From Pseudo-nitzschia pungens (taxonomy: Eukaryota; Bacillariophyta; Bacillariophyceae; Bacillariales; Bacillariaceae), in the NCBI GenBank assembly GCA_037355855.1, contig CM074760.1, positions 6,130,501 to 6,194,500 of the forward strand: 64,000 bases of DNA, read 5' to 3'. A program made the translations under genes and the position numbers. The notes under the pieces are model-generated. The model ran no database searches. It was not told where the DNA came from and saw nothing but the letters and a program-made list of their open reading frames with translations. Of this stretch, positions 9,440 through 21,795 are shown piece after piece (position 1 is the stretch's first letter; every line of letters starts with the position of its first letter).

Positions 9440-9867
9440 TATTAAATTGTAACCGTGACACGATCCACTCCATATGCGCACCATGCGCAAAATAGTTTTC
9501 TACAGGGTTTCCAGTACTGCTTATAAACAAGCAGCAAACACAACAAGACAGCAACATCGATTCCCCGACAAGATTGCTGTCATCACTTCTTTAGTTTAAC
9601 TCTGATTTGAATACCTTGATACCTACATCCTGCTCACTGAGCAACTCCCTGTAGTACTACAAATCTAGGATCTAACTGACTGTGCCAAGTGGTAGTTAGA
9701 ATAGATCCGGCCAACTGTCTTCCCCTTTGGTCGTAGTGGTGAATCCGAGACTATCGATAGAACAGACCGGCACCTCAACCGGTTTCCACGCCCTTGCTCC
9801 TGTTGTATATCTCCAAGCCTGCCTTAGGACCTATCAGCCTAAAACCAGTTTCAGCTACATTTTAACA
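9440..9867 (+). repeat. 3' LTR of element B (428 bp)
   Basis: Same sequence as 5624-6051 by eye; followed by TCATG (9868-9872). Confidence 0.9.
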
Positions 9868-9872
9868 TCATG

Positions 9873-11190
9873 TCATACCTTATTGAATGCGGTACAGCGC
9901 AGCACAGTCCGGTCCGGTCAGATCCAGCGATTCCTACAATCCGATGCACTCGATTCGAAGCCATGATGATGACTTTTTTCAAAACTGATGTTCGCGTGAA
10001 ACACTTTCTCCTTGTACTCACGTATACTATGCCCATCGAAAAACGAGAAGCTCTCATTGCTCCATTGCACAGATTTTGGGCGGGTGCTTGCTTTCGAAAT
10101 CGAAGGGGTTCGTTCCTGTTTGTCTCTCCATCGTTGTGGACCGAAAGATTGGTATTATTATTATTATTATTATTATTTACCATGATTGTAATTATTATTT
10201 GTTGGTGAACAATAGGTTGTCGCAATGATCCACTCGTTGCGCTCGTTATCTTTCCAATAAGAATGGGTTCTTTACAAACTGGCTTGGGATGGCGAGACGA
10301 GACGAAACCCGGCCACACGGTAACTCTCAGGACCGCAACGTGTTCCGAGTACTAGTGTTTCGCGTACATCCATCAACAATCCAAACCCCGATCGCCTTCA
10401 CAGAAGTTCGACCAATTGGTAACAGCAAGGGGAGGTCAGTATGGCGGTGTATCTTTGCGCGTTAGCACACAATAGGCAAAACAGCTGGAGCAGTCCCACT
10501 GCTGTGTCGCTGGCTGGTAGATGCCAATCAATAGGGATGAGAACACCTCGCGTACACGTACCTCGTCCCAAAAAACTACTACATTATTTTTTTTAGGATT
10601 GAATGCTACACGCAATATTTTGAGTTCTGTAGTGCTACCTGCAACCTCAATGCTCGCAGCGGAACAGCAACAACTTTCTTTGGCGTCGCCGCTTCAAAGC
10701 CACCAAAACAGGATTCGTTTTCACAGCAAGAATCAACACCATTAGAGACAGATCCATGCATATACAAATAATAAAAATCGAAGAGAGAAAAGGGGTAGAG
10801 CGAAAAACAAGACAAAAGCCACTGCTTTTGCGACAAGCATCTCGTTCTCAATGGATGCGTCGGAGCTTCAGAGTATATTCCAAACGCAGTCACACTTGCA
10901 GGTACAGCTACAGCTTTGACAATGCCGACAACAATGCCGACGACAATAGACACGAACCATAATAACAACATTTCCTACAGGCACCACCTCAATCTGACCC
11001 AAAACCTCCACAAGAGTCAAACCCAACAGACATCCCAGTGACTGGAGAAGGATTCTCCAAAAGGAGATTCTTTGATTTGCTTGAGCTACTTGTTATCATA
11101 TATAAGGGTGCAATTCATTTGAAGAGAAAAACGAAAATGTTTCCCATGGCAAAGATACAGGTGAATTACACAAAAAGCAAATTGTATACA
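9873..11190. other. Non-coding stretch with TTA microsatellite
   Basis: No gene recognised in 1.3 kb. A (TTA)n microsatellite lies at about 10153-10178. The right end is the 3' flank of the LRR gene. Confidence 0.5.
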
Positions 11191-11805
11191 TTATAATACT
11201 ATCCCTTCCAATGCATCAGAGGTAGAGGTTGCGGATGAGGACGACTTAGTCGGAGCAAATGTATCGGCTTCAGAAGTAGAGGTTGAGTGTGCGGATGAGG
11301 GCGACTCAGTCGGAGCAAATGTATCGGCTTCAGAAGTATAGGTTATGGTTGCAGATGAGGATGAGGGCGACTCAGTCGGATCAAATGTAACCGTTTCAGA
11401 AGTAGAGCTTGAGGGTGCGGATGAGGGCGACTCAGTGGGAGCAAATGTATCGGCTTCAGAAGTAGAGGTTGAGGTTGCAGATGAGGGCGACTCAGTCGGA
11501 GCAAATGTATCGACTTCAGAAGTAGAGGTTAAGGACAACTCAGTCGGAGCAAATGCAACTGACGTTGAGGATGTCTGAGTCTTAGAAAATATGACGGTAT
11601 CAGAAATAGAGTTCGAGGACGACGCAGTCGGAAAAAATGTATAGGTTACAGAAGTAGAAAATGAGGGCCACTCAGTTGGGTCATTCTCAAAAGATGTAGA
11701 GGCTTCAGAAGTAAAGGTTGAGGACGACTCAGTTGGAGAAACGGTACTGGGTGAGGTTGAGGGCGTCTCACTTGAAACAAATCTACTGGTATCGTCGTCC
11801 CAATT
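11191..11805 (-). repeat. Coding minisatellite: Ser/Thr-rich tail of the LRR protein
   Basis: Last exon encodes repeats of TSEADTFAPTESPSSA and variants, period about 57-66 bp, clearest at 11200-11540 and more diverged towards 11800. All indels keep the frame. The composition resembles mucin-like, O-glycosylated stalks, which suggests a spacer at the cell surface or in the frustule matrix (inference). Confidence 0.8.
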
Positions 11806-14800
11806 CTGACAAGAGGATAAAATTTGTTAACATGACGAAGAAAAATCAGTAACAAAATAGAGAAAAAAATATGGATAACAATATTGTACACAACAAAGCC
11901 TTACCGTCCACAAACTTGTAATTTGATTGCATAGATTGGATGCATCGTAACCTGAAAGTACAAAAATGATAAACAAACACCTCCCTATCAGAAATCATAC
12001 CAACACACAAAACAACAGCAAAGACTATTCCATCCAAATGACTTTTCACAGTCTTGGTGACCATTACAACCACTTATACACTCACACAAGTAAAGACTAC
12101 CATTTGTCAATTGACCTATCTCACTAGGTAAACTTCCACTAAATTGGTTTTCATCTGCAAGTACACAAATGATTGATAAACAAACACGTTCCTGTCAGAA
12201 ATCATACCCACAAACTTATCAACAAACAAAATCAAACACAATGCAATACCAATGACTTTTTACAGTTTTGATAACCATTACATCCACTTATACACTCACG
12301 CAAGTTTAAAAAAGTTAATGATGTCAACTTTCCAATCTCACTTGGTAGACTTCCCGTAAATAATTGGTTTCCATCTGCAATTACAAAAAAAATGATAAAG
12401 AAACATCTTCCTGTCAGAAATCACGCCAACAAACGAAACAACAAACAACATCAAACACAATGCCATACCAATGACTTTGCACTGCCTTGATAATCATTAC
12501 AACCACTTATACACTCACGCAAGGTAAGCTCTTTCAAATTTATCAATTGACCAATCTCACTTGGTAGACTTCCACTAAATTGGTTGTCATCTGCAAGTAC
12601 ACAAGTGATAAAGAAACACGTTCCTGTCAGATCATACCCACAAATAGAACAACAAACAACATCAAACACAATGCCATACAAATGACTTTTCACAGTCTTG
12701 GTGACCATTCCAACCACTTATACACTCACGCAAGCCGAGATACATCAAATTTGTCAACTTTCCAATCTCACTTGGTAAACTTCCAGTAAATTGGTTGTTA
12801 TCTGCAAGTAGACAAGTGAAAACAAACAAACACGATCCCATCAGAAATCATACCCACAAACTAAACAACAAACAACATCAAACACAATGCCATATTATTG
12901 ACTTTTCAAAGTCTTGGTGACAACTACAACCACTTATGCACTCACACAATTCAAGACTCGTCAAACTTGTCAACTTTCCAATCTCACTTGGTATACTTCC
13001 AGTAAATATGTTGTCATCTGCAAGTAGACAAGTGAAAAAACAAACACGTTCCTGTCAGAAATCATACCCACAAACAAAACAACAAACAACATCAAACACA
13101 ATGCAATACTAATGACTGTGCACTGTCTTGGTGACCATTCCAACCACTTATACACTCACACAATTCAAGACTTATCAAATTTGTCAACTTTCCAATCTCA
13201 CTTAGTACGCTTCCAGTAAATATGTTGTCATCTTCAAGTAGACAAGTGAAAAAAACAAACACGTTCCTGTCAGAAATCATACCCACAAACTAAACAACAA
13301 ACAACATCAAACACAATGCCACACCAATGACTTTTCACCGTCTTGGTGAGTATTCCAGCCACTAATACACTCACACAAGTGAAGACTTGTCAAACTTGTC
13401 AACTTTCCAATCTCACGTAGTACGCTTCCAGTGAATTGGTTGCGTGCTGCAAGTGCACAAGTGAGAAACAAATACCTTCCTGTCAGAAATCATACCAACA
13501 ACCAAAACAACAAACGACATAAACACAATGCCACACCAATTACTTTGCACTGTCTTGGTGACCATTACAACCACTAAAACACTCACACAATTCAAGATCT
13601 CTCAAATTTGTCAACTTTCCAATCTCACTTGGTAAACTTCCAGTAAATTCATTGTAAACTGCAAGTCCAAGAGTGATAAAGAAGCACCTTCCTGTCAGAA
13701 ATCACACCAAAAAACTAAACAACACACAACATCAAACACAATGCCATATTATAGACTTTGAATAGTCTTGGTGACCATTACGACCATGTATACACTCACA
13801 CAAGTCAAGATCTCTCAAATTTGTCAACTTTCCAATCTCCCTTGGTAAACTTCCAGAAAAGTTGTTCTTATCTGCAAGTACACAAGTGATTAAGAAAGAC
13901 GATACCGTCAGAAAACATACCCACAAACTAAACAACAAACAACATCAAACACAACGCCATACTATTGACTTTGAACAGTCTTAGTGACCATTACAACCAC
14001 TTATACACTCACACAAGTCAAGATCTGTCAAATTTTTCAACTTTCCAATCTCACTTGGTAAGCTTCCAGTAAATTTGTTGTTTGCTGCAAGTACACAAAT
14101 GACAAACAAACACCTTCCTGTCAGAAATCATACCACAAAGAAAACAACAAACAACATCAAACACAATGCCATATTGTTGTCTTGAAGACCATTACGACCA
14201 CTTCTACACTCACCAAAGAAAAGACTTTTCAAATTTGCCAAATTTCCAATCTCCTTTGGTAAACTTCCACTCAATTTGTTGTTAGCTGCAAGTACACAAA
14301 TGATAAATAAACACCCTCCCGTCAGAAATCATACCCACAAACTAATCAACAAACAATATCGAACACAATGCAATACCAATGACTTTTTACAGTTTTGATA
14401 ACCATTACATCCACTTATACACTCACCCAAGTAAAGACTTTTTGTCTCTTTCAACTTTCCAATCTCACTTGGTAAACTTCCAGTAAAGTGGTTGTCATCT
14501 ACAAGTACACAAGTGATAAACAAACACGTTCCTGTCAGAAATCATACCCACAAACTAATCAACAAAGAATATCAAACACAGTGCCATACAAATGACTTTT
14601 CACCGTCTTGGTGAGCATTCCAGCCACTAATACACTCACAAAAGTAAACATTTTTCAAATTTGTCAACTTTCCAATCTCCCTTGGTAAACTTCCAGTAAA
14701 TTCGTTAAAATCTGCAAGTACACAAAAAATGAGAAACAAACATCTTCCTGTCAGAAATCATACCCACAAACTAAACAACAAACATCAAACACAATGCCAT

Positions 14801-17800
14801 ACCAACGACTTTGCACTGTCTTGATGACCATTGCAACCAATTATACACTCACACAAGTCAAGACTTGTCAATTTTTTCAACTTTCCAATCTCACTTGGTA
14901 AACTTCCAGTAAATTGGTTTTCATCTGCAAGTACACAAAATGATAAACAAACACCCTCATGTCAGATATCATACCCACAAAAAAAAAAATCAAACACAAT
15001 GCCATACAAATGACTTTTCACAGTCTTGGTGACCATTCCAACCAGCGATACACTCACGCAAGTTAAGAGAAGATAACGATGTCAACTTTCCAATCTCATT
15101 TGGTAAACTTCCAGTAAATTTGTTGTATGCTGCAGGTTCATTAGTGATAAGCAAACACCTTCCTGTCAGAAAAATCATACATCAAACACAATGGCATACG
15201 ATTAACTTTTCACAGTCTTGGTGACCATTCCAACCAGTTCTACACTCACGCAAGCCAAGATAAACCAAGCTTGTCATTTGACGGATCTCACTTGGGACAC
15301 TTCCAGTCAGACGATTTGAATCTGGAAATAGAATTTACAAAAAGATTGCATTTAGTCTTGTTTGATCAAACACATCATTCCAAAGCCTGAAACTCTTTGA
15401 AAAACAAATTTTTGATGAAATATGAACCAAATGAAGTAGATCCACTCACTCAGAGACACATATTGCAAATTAGATAATTTCCAAGTATTTTCCGGAATGG
15501 TTCCGCTCAATTTATTTAAACCTTGAGAATGAGACAAGAGAGCAATCGATTTTGAGGAAATTGAAAATATTAAGCAAAATCAATTTGTTCTGATTGTACA
15601 CCTTTTCTTTGACTCACCCATATCTATTTTCAAAAATGACTTCAACAAACCAATGCTGCTCGAAATTGTTCCTTTTAAGTTCAGGGTAGCTAGGTCCAAC
15701 TCCCGAAGTTTTCCATCATGGCATGATGTTGTAAACCAAAGACAGGTTGGATTTGTATTGATCCACAACTTGTCTTCACCTGATGCAATAGGAGCACCAA
15801 AATTCAATGCACTCAAGCCAAATCTGTCCATAAAAGCTTCATCTTGACAATTGGAATTCCCAGTGCCATCATTCACGATCCAATTCCAAGCTTTGTTTGT
15901 ATGAACATCATTATACATTGTAAACACATCTGTATACTCTGAAACCTTTTGTAGCATGCAAGCAGGAATGGTGAAAAAGGGCACAATCCCAACTTGTTCA
16001 CTATCAACTTCAAAAATCTTTTGGTCATTGTCTGCTTTGTCACTATTGAAAACTGAATAGTGAACGTACCAAATGGTACTCTCTTTTTCAGTCTCATTTG
16101 TGACTCTCACTTTGCAATCGGCTCGATCATTAACCTTTACTGTCTGGGTTTTGTTGATCATTTTTTCGTTGATTCTAAGCAACAAAACAACTTTACCATC
16201 ACATTCAATCAGGAGCTGAGGATTCTCCACAGGAGTCCCCTCCGACCAATGTAGCACATTTCTTTCAGACTCTGTAAATTTTTCAAGACGAATGGTGATT
16301 GGAACCATGCTTGGATCTTCACAGTATGGAAAGCCATCACCAGTTATATCTGACATGCCAAAAGCTTCCTTGATAGTGTCAATCCCACAGTTGGGATGAG
16401 AGCATGTTGCAGAGCAGCAATCCCCACGATCAAATTCATATTCTACAGAATTGAAATTTTCATTGCACTCTCCATCATTGAGCAAGGAACAATATTGCAA
16501 TTCAGACTGATTCAACTCAATAATATACACATCAACAGGAGTGCCAGAAGCACTATACCACCCCTCATCAAATGCAGTCAAAATGTCAAAAGAATCAGTC
16601 TGAGTAGAATGTGCAAACCAACTCTCCTTGACGTCACATGCATTGGTGCCATGCTTGGAAAGTATCCACTGACGATCATCAATGCAGTATTGCAAACTCA
16701 TCTTGTCAAGCGGATCAAACTTTGTATAGATATCCCTCTTGTATGAGTTAATTCCAAGTGATGCATTGTGATTAAATTCATAGCACCCACTAAAAGTTTG
16801 TAGGTTCTTGTCCTGAAATTCCACCCTCAAGATGCTAGTGCGCCACCAACTTCTGTGTTCTTGAACAAGACCAATTGCACCCATGAATGAAAGAAGGAAA
16901 AAACCCAAAGCCCCCAGAGTGCAACAAAACCCAAAATGTTTGCTTTCTCGATTCATGCATGGGGGAACATTGAGGTGAGTGATTCTCTTTGCTCCTTCTT
17001 CTAGCTTGGGTCCATACTTCCCCCAAAGAGCTAGCGTAAACGCTATGTTGTCAAGCTGACCAATGAAATTCTGTAGGGGTAGTCGTACGCATGCAAATGG
17101 TGAGAAGATCATTCACATAAATAGGTTCAAGACAATCCTTTTGATACTCACAACTGCTGTGAAATTTAGGACAATTTCAACCGAGCTCTCAGCAGTGACA
17201 ATGAGTAGAAATGTTGCAACTATTGCTGTAATACCCTGAAGGAAGCGAAGTGTGCAGGAGAAGACAATGCATCCTATTTTATCGCCATTCGTAACTTTGG
17301 AAAGTATCGGAAAAGTTTCCACTGCAACTGCAATATCCATCACAGATCCTTCTGCAAAAAAAACATAGGACAGGAGTGCAAAATTCTGTGTTGCACGGAC
17401 AATAGGACTAGTATTTGCAGCAATTATTTCTGCCAAAAAACTGGTTCCTGGATTATCAACATTCCCCTTCACACCCCACTTTGGGTGGAGAACACTAAGT
17501 ACCATTGTGACCAGGAGTGACATTTGGAAGAGGAAGACCACAATTCCCATGACAAAGAAGGTAATGTCATCAAGTGGCCCGTAAAGAGACAAGAATGAAT
17601 AGCAATCAGATGGATACTTCTCTGATCTTCGAAGTCCTGAATGACCTGTAATTTCTGCATAACCTCTGGGGTCATTGGGAGGGCTTGATATGTTGTTGTC
17701 TCCCTCTCCTCCTTCATCCCTGTTCCATTCTTCTGAAAGAGTATTGGTTTTGGTTGTATTAGAATGACCCGAACGACCGTTAAGGTTATTGCGAGGACTG

Positions 17801-18261
17801 GATTTGTTGCTGCCTTCCTCTCCTCCTTCAACGCTGTTCCCTTCTTCTGCTTCTGATTCAGCATCAGTTCTGTCATTTCTTGAAAGCATGATAACATTCT
17901 GAGGTGATGCATGATCCATCATGGCATTACTCTTATTGTTGATCTCTTTGAACGAAACATCATCCTCCAGAGACATGTCTGACAGAAAGGCGCAGTGTGA
18001 TTTAAAGCCTGCATATGTAGTGATTGGGGAACCTTTCTCTATATCCCTTGCATCCAATTCAAGTGAGTCCACATGGTTGGCTGTGGCTGTCTTCCCTTCC
18101 TCTTGAAACTTTCTGTCTTGAGCTCCCTCCTTGCTATCTTTATCTATCTCAATATCTTTGGTGTCCCCAAGATTTCCTAAATGGAGAGACCCGAAAGAAT
18201 TTTTAGTCATTTTGCAGATTTTGTCTTTGATGATAGCTTGTTCGTCAGGGATCCAGTACAA
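11191..18261 (-). CDS. Multi-exon LRR membrane protein
   Basis: About 1480 residues. Coding exons (minus order): 18261-17152, 17070-15618; LRR exons 15521-15450, 15321-15250, 15129-15058, 14924-14853, 14711-14640, 14498-14427, 14286-14214, 14084-14013, 13871-13800, 13658-13587, 13446-13375, 13231-13160, 13017-12946, 12801-12730, 12590-12519, 12374-12300, 12154-12086; then 11951-11905 and 11805-11191. Order of parts: acidic Ser/Asn-rich cytoplasmic N-terminus (to ~210); four hydrophobic segments, three in exon 1 and one in exon 2; a Cys-rich part resembling a Lin-12/Notch repeat (CSLLNDGECN...DRGDCC); an LRR N-cap; 17 plant-type LRRs (LxxNxFSGSLPSEIGKLTNL); a C-cap with NLC; and a Ser/Thr-rich repetitive tail. 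Introns are GT-AG, mostly GTGAGT. It resembles LRR receptor-like proteins expanded in pennate diatoms. Ligand and role unknown. Confidence 0.82.
12086..15521 (-). repeat. Tandem exon-plus-intron LRR array, period ~213 bp
   Basis: Seventeen consecutive exons each encode one LRR. Fourteen are exactly 72 nt; the others are 73 (14214-14286), 75 (12300-12374) and 69 (12086-12154). All are flanked by the same intron phase. The introns are near copies too: they start GTGAGTGTATAAGTGG, carry CTGACAGGAA and end ACTTGCAG. So the amplified unit is exon plus intron. Confidence 0.9.
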
Positions 18262-19018
18262 TACTTGTTTTTGATTGTAACGTCACGATTATGCGTTTGG
18301 CAGAATAATCGTAGCGAAAGCGAAAGAGTATTGAACTGTAAGACGAAACGAGATCAATAGATCGATATTGTCCTCAGGGATTGGTTGGAAGGGTAGTGAC
18401 GTTGTGTCTCTGACGATGGTTCAACACAAAATGATGGAAAATTCAAGAACAGCTAGACTGGTGGATAGGACTAGTTCGGACTCGGAAACTTTGCTATCCG
18501 TGGATAGCTGTGCCTTGAAAAACTGGTGAATAGGGACGCGAATCGATCTGATTCGGTAGCCTAGCGGCAACGATCACTTTTTCGACCCAACTGAATCGAC
18601 TTGACAACTCCGCTCGGCTCAGCTCGGCTGGGCTCGGCTCGTTCAAAATGGATGTCTTTGTTGTGCAACAGTATCGACCGTTTAAAAGGGATTGTGGCGA
18701 TCGTGTACTCCGAAGAGACTACAGTACAGGACCGATCGATAGCAATTTAGTTCAATCAACAATGTGGTTCGACGCATCAACCACTGATGGGCCGGTTCGG
18801 GCAGGGTTCGTTTCGTGGAAGGTTTTTATTCTTTGCTTGTCGTTTGGAATCCAAGTGAATTCAATGGCGATGGCTGCTTGTCACGTTCCACCAACAACAG
18901 GGCTAGGATATTTTACAAAGAAACAGTCCGAACGAATGAATGTTAGAAATCACTGCAACAGTAGCAACAGCAGCAGCAACAGTAGCAACGTACGTAGCAA
19001 TTGGTTTTTGGTGGTCGG
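18262..19018. other. 5' flank of LRR gene, no gene seen
   Basis: No supported gene. GGCTCGGCTCGGCT-type repeats lie near 18610-18640. An open frame at 18648-19115 has no recognisable motif and runs into a CAG/AAC-rich repeat, so it was left out. Confidence 0.45.
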
Positions 19019-19652
19019 TGTGGATATGGATATGGATGTTTACCGAATGTGGAATTTGGACGGAGGAAGTGAAAGACGTTGCAGGATATCACTTGCCGCT
19101 GTCCGCTGCTTGTGACGGAGAGCAAGGACGATTGCGACTGGAAGACTGAAGAATCAAGCGACAAAGCAAAACCTCGATAGTAGACGGAGAACCGGGGGAT
19201 CTCATGACTAAAAACGAAAGGCATCGTCGCAAAGCAGACTTCGTAAAATGTCATCATCACTCTTTCAATATCAATCTTCACTTTTATTCTCATACAACAT
19301 TATATTGGAACCTGTGGATGCGGATGCGGATGCGGATGCGGGATGCGGAAGTAAGTGGATATGAATGTTTACCGTATGCTGCATTGGGACGAAGGAAGTG
19401 AAAGACGTTGTTGGATAAGATTTATCGCTTGCTGCGTGACGGAAAACAAGGATGATTGTGACTGGAAGAGCGAAGAATCAAGCAGAAACAAAGCAAAATC
19501 TCGATAATAGACGGAGAACCGGGGGGTTCTCATGACTAAGAACCGGGGGATCTCATGACTAAAAACGAGAGACATCGTCGTAAAGCAGACTTCGTAAAAT
19601 GTCATCATCATCATTTTTTCGATCTCAATCTACACTTTTATTCTCGTACAAC
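19019..19652. repeat. Direct duplication of ~300 bp
   Basis: 19019-19306 and 19353-19652 are diverged direct copies; shared stretches include GGAAGTGAAAGACGTTG, TAGACGGAGAACCGGGGG and GCAGACTTCGTAAAATGTCA. A GGATGC hexamer array (19318-19348) lies between them. No coding function seen. Confidence 0.75.
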
Positions 19653-20030
19653 GTGAAGAACCAAGACTGAATAATAACGGTAAACATACGGTACCGTAGT
19701 CCTAATCAGACTTATCAAATTGTCATCGTCATTTATTTTTATCCAAAACGTTTTGCTCACACCTTGAAGGTCACGTTGGGGACGACCTTCTACGGAAATA
19801 GCTCTGCTTCCTTCAGAGAAATGACTTTTACCAGAAGACAATTGTTGTGTTAGATTCCGTTGTTCGGTGGTTGTATCTACCGGCACGGTACGGTATGGCT
19901 CTGACGATAGATCAGGAGATGGGGAGGTCACTGTTGATGATCAAAACCAAACACATACCGTACTAGTAGTGAGCTAACACCACAAACCACAGTAAAAAAA
20001 GAGTGTGGATTTGGGTTTCGTATACAGTAC
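19653..20030. other. Non-coding spacer
   Basis: Nothing recognised apart from one ACCGTA-rich segment. Confidence 0.4.
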
Positions 20031-20245
20031 TACGAGTCCGATAACAATTGAGACTGGTCCACTGTGCGCCCAAAATGTAACCAATTTACATGAAGCTACA
20101 CTGAGCGTGCAGGGAAGGTGCACATACCATAAATAAAAATTCTCTCTGTAATAGACAAATTACTACAACCTCTTATAGTGTGCTGTTTTGTTAGTGGAAA
20201 CCAATTGTTTGAGCGCCTTTCCAATCTCTTTAAAAAAATCACTTT
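20031..20245 (+). repeat. Left arm of a long inverted repeat
   Basis: Diverged inverted copy of 28992-29204. Shared blocks include GATAACAATTGAGACTGGTC, a GCAGGGAAGGTGC block, AACCTCTTA and CCAATCTCTTTAAA. The arms enclose the minisatellites, the foldback element and the copia element. Confidence 0.7.
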
Positions 20246-20342
20246 TATCAGAATAACGAGAACACAAGACAAGAACACCTTGACCATGGTGGATCCGGCA
20301 GGAGTAAGCAGCAAACAGCGAGCGATGCTAACAGTGAGTGGT

Positions 20343-20862
20343 TTCAATGCGTTGATATAATACAGGAGGGGGACAGCAAGCAGAAGCAACGCGTCGATAC
20401 ACAGCAAGCAGCAACTCGTCGATATAATGCAGAGGGGACAGCAAGCAGCGAGCAGCAGCAACGCGTCGATAATACAGGGGGGGACAGCAAGCAGCGAGTA
20501 GCAAGGGGGGGACAGCAAGCAGAAGCAACGCGTCGATAATACAGGGGACAGCAAGCAGCGAGCAACGCGTTGATAATACAGGGGGGGCAGCAAGCAGCAA
20601 GCAGCAAGCAGCAACGCGTCGATAATACATGGGGGGAACAGCAAGCAGAAGCAACGCGTCGATAATACAGGGGGGGGACAGCAAGCAACGCGTCGATATA
20701 CAGGGACAGCAACGCGTCGATATACATTGGACAGCAGCAAAGCGTCAATAATACAAGGGAGCAGCAAGCAGCAGCAACGCGTTGATATACAGGGAGCAAG
20801 CAGCAAACAGCAGCAAAGCGTCGAAAAAACAGGGGGGGACAGCAATTAGCAAACAGCAGCGA
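20343..20862 (+). repeat. Minisatellite array 2
   Basis: Same unit as 1-898 (AACGCGTCGATAATACAGGG plus GACAGCAAGCAGCAGC), same orientation. It ends in the TTTTGCTAGGTTC segment (20877-20890), as in array 1. Confidence 0.9.
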
Positions 20863-20977
20863 ATAACGTACAGGGGTTTTGCTAGGTTCAACGCATTGTT
20901 TTTGTACTGCAACCAACAATGAGGCAGTAGTGTGGCTGCAGTGGCACGTCACAGCTGTGACCAATCTCAAGACGACA

Positions 20978-21785
20978 ATGGCGTACGGCAATCTGGCTAC
21001 AGCGCCGATGGTACTTACCCCGGGGTCGTAATAGAGCGCTGAGCGCTGAGCGCCATGGTCGATTGTAGATTTGGTTGTATTTCTTAGTGGTAGTTTCTTA
21101 GTGGATTTGCTTTTGCAAGTTGCAAAAATAGAAATAATGAATTAGTGTTGCTCCAGTTGCTTTGAAATAGGTTTTCGATTGAATGAGGTCGGTGGACGCG
21201 TCTAAGTATAGGATAACTCCTGGGATTGAGGTCGACCAACGTGTCCATGTATGGAGAAGTGGTGGGAATGCGATGTGTCCAAGTATGGAGAAGTGGTGGA
21301 AATGAGGTTGACCGACGCGACCATGTATAGGAGAACTGCTGGGACTGAGAGGTGTTGGACCTCTCTTTAGCTATTGTAGATCTACAAGTCTGGATTTCGA
21401 ACATTGGGTACATGAAAGTCCGGAATGCAAAACAAGAGTGGATTAATCGATCAATTTGCTGCTAGATGGTCTATGTTCGATATCCACCAATGGAGATGAA
21501 TATAATCGAATCCCACAAGTGTTCGATACTTAGATGTGGGAGTGACGTGGGAGTGACGTGGGAGTGATCGACTGCTGGTGCTATTGGGGTACAATCGAAA
21601 ACCTATTTCAAAGCAACTGGAGCAACACTAATTCATTATTTCTATTTTTGCAACTTTGCAAAAGCAATCCACTAAACTACCACTAACAAATAGAACCAAA
21701 ATCGAGATCAACCATGGCGTTCAGCGCTCTATTACGATCCCGGGGTAAGTACCATCGACGCTGTAGCTAGATTGCCGTACGCCAT
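20978..21785. mobile_element. 808-bp foldback-type element
   Basis: Terminal inverted repeats of about 200 bp: 20978-21180 and 21593-21785, with ends ATGGCGTACGGCAAT / ATTGCCGTACGCCAT. Arms share GGTACTTACC, CGGGGT and GAGCGCTGA blocks, with small indels. The centre (21181-21592) carries tandem variants of CCATGTATGGAGAAGTGGTGG. No transposase, so it would be non-autonomous. Flanking target duplications were not clear. Confidence 0.7.
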
Positions 21786-21790
21786 CCCCT

Positions 21791-21795
21791 GTATT
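21791..21795. repeat. Target-site duplication GTATT (left)
   Basis: Repeated at 28267-28271 directly after the right LTR. It lies inside the minisatellite motif CCCCTGTATTATCGACGC, so the element jumped into the repeat. Confidence 0.9.

Larger units (their letters stand above)
5624..9867 (+). mobile_element. Gag-only LTR element with TA...CA termini (element B)
   Basis: 4244-bp element with two 428-bp LTRs and TSD TCATG (5619-5623 and 9868-9872). One long gene, no recognisable pol. It is unrelated in sequence to elements A, C and D. LTRs begin TATTAAATTG rather than TG and end TTTTAACA. The TSD fixes this start: only with TA as first bases do both flanks read TCATG. The two LTRs agree by eye, so the insertion is young. 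Confidence 0.88.

Noticed and set aside
18648..19115. 155-codon plus-strand frame
   Set aside because: No motif, overlaps a diverged duplicated repeat, ends in a trinucleotide-rich stretch; not supported as a gene.
20096..20991. Cys/Leu-rich open frames on the minus strand
   Set aside because: Generated by the minisatellite unit, as at 1-900 and 28215-28886; repeated VVAACCPP-like stretches with no start context.
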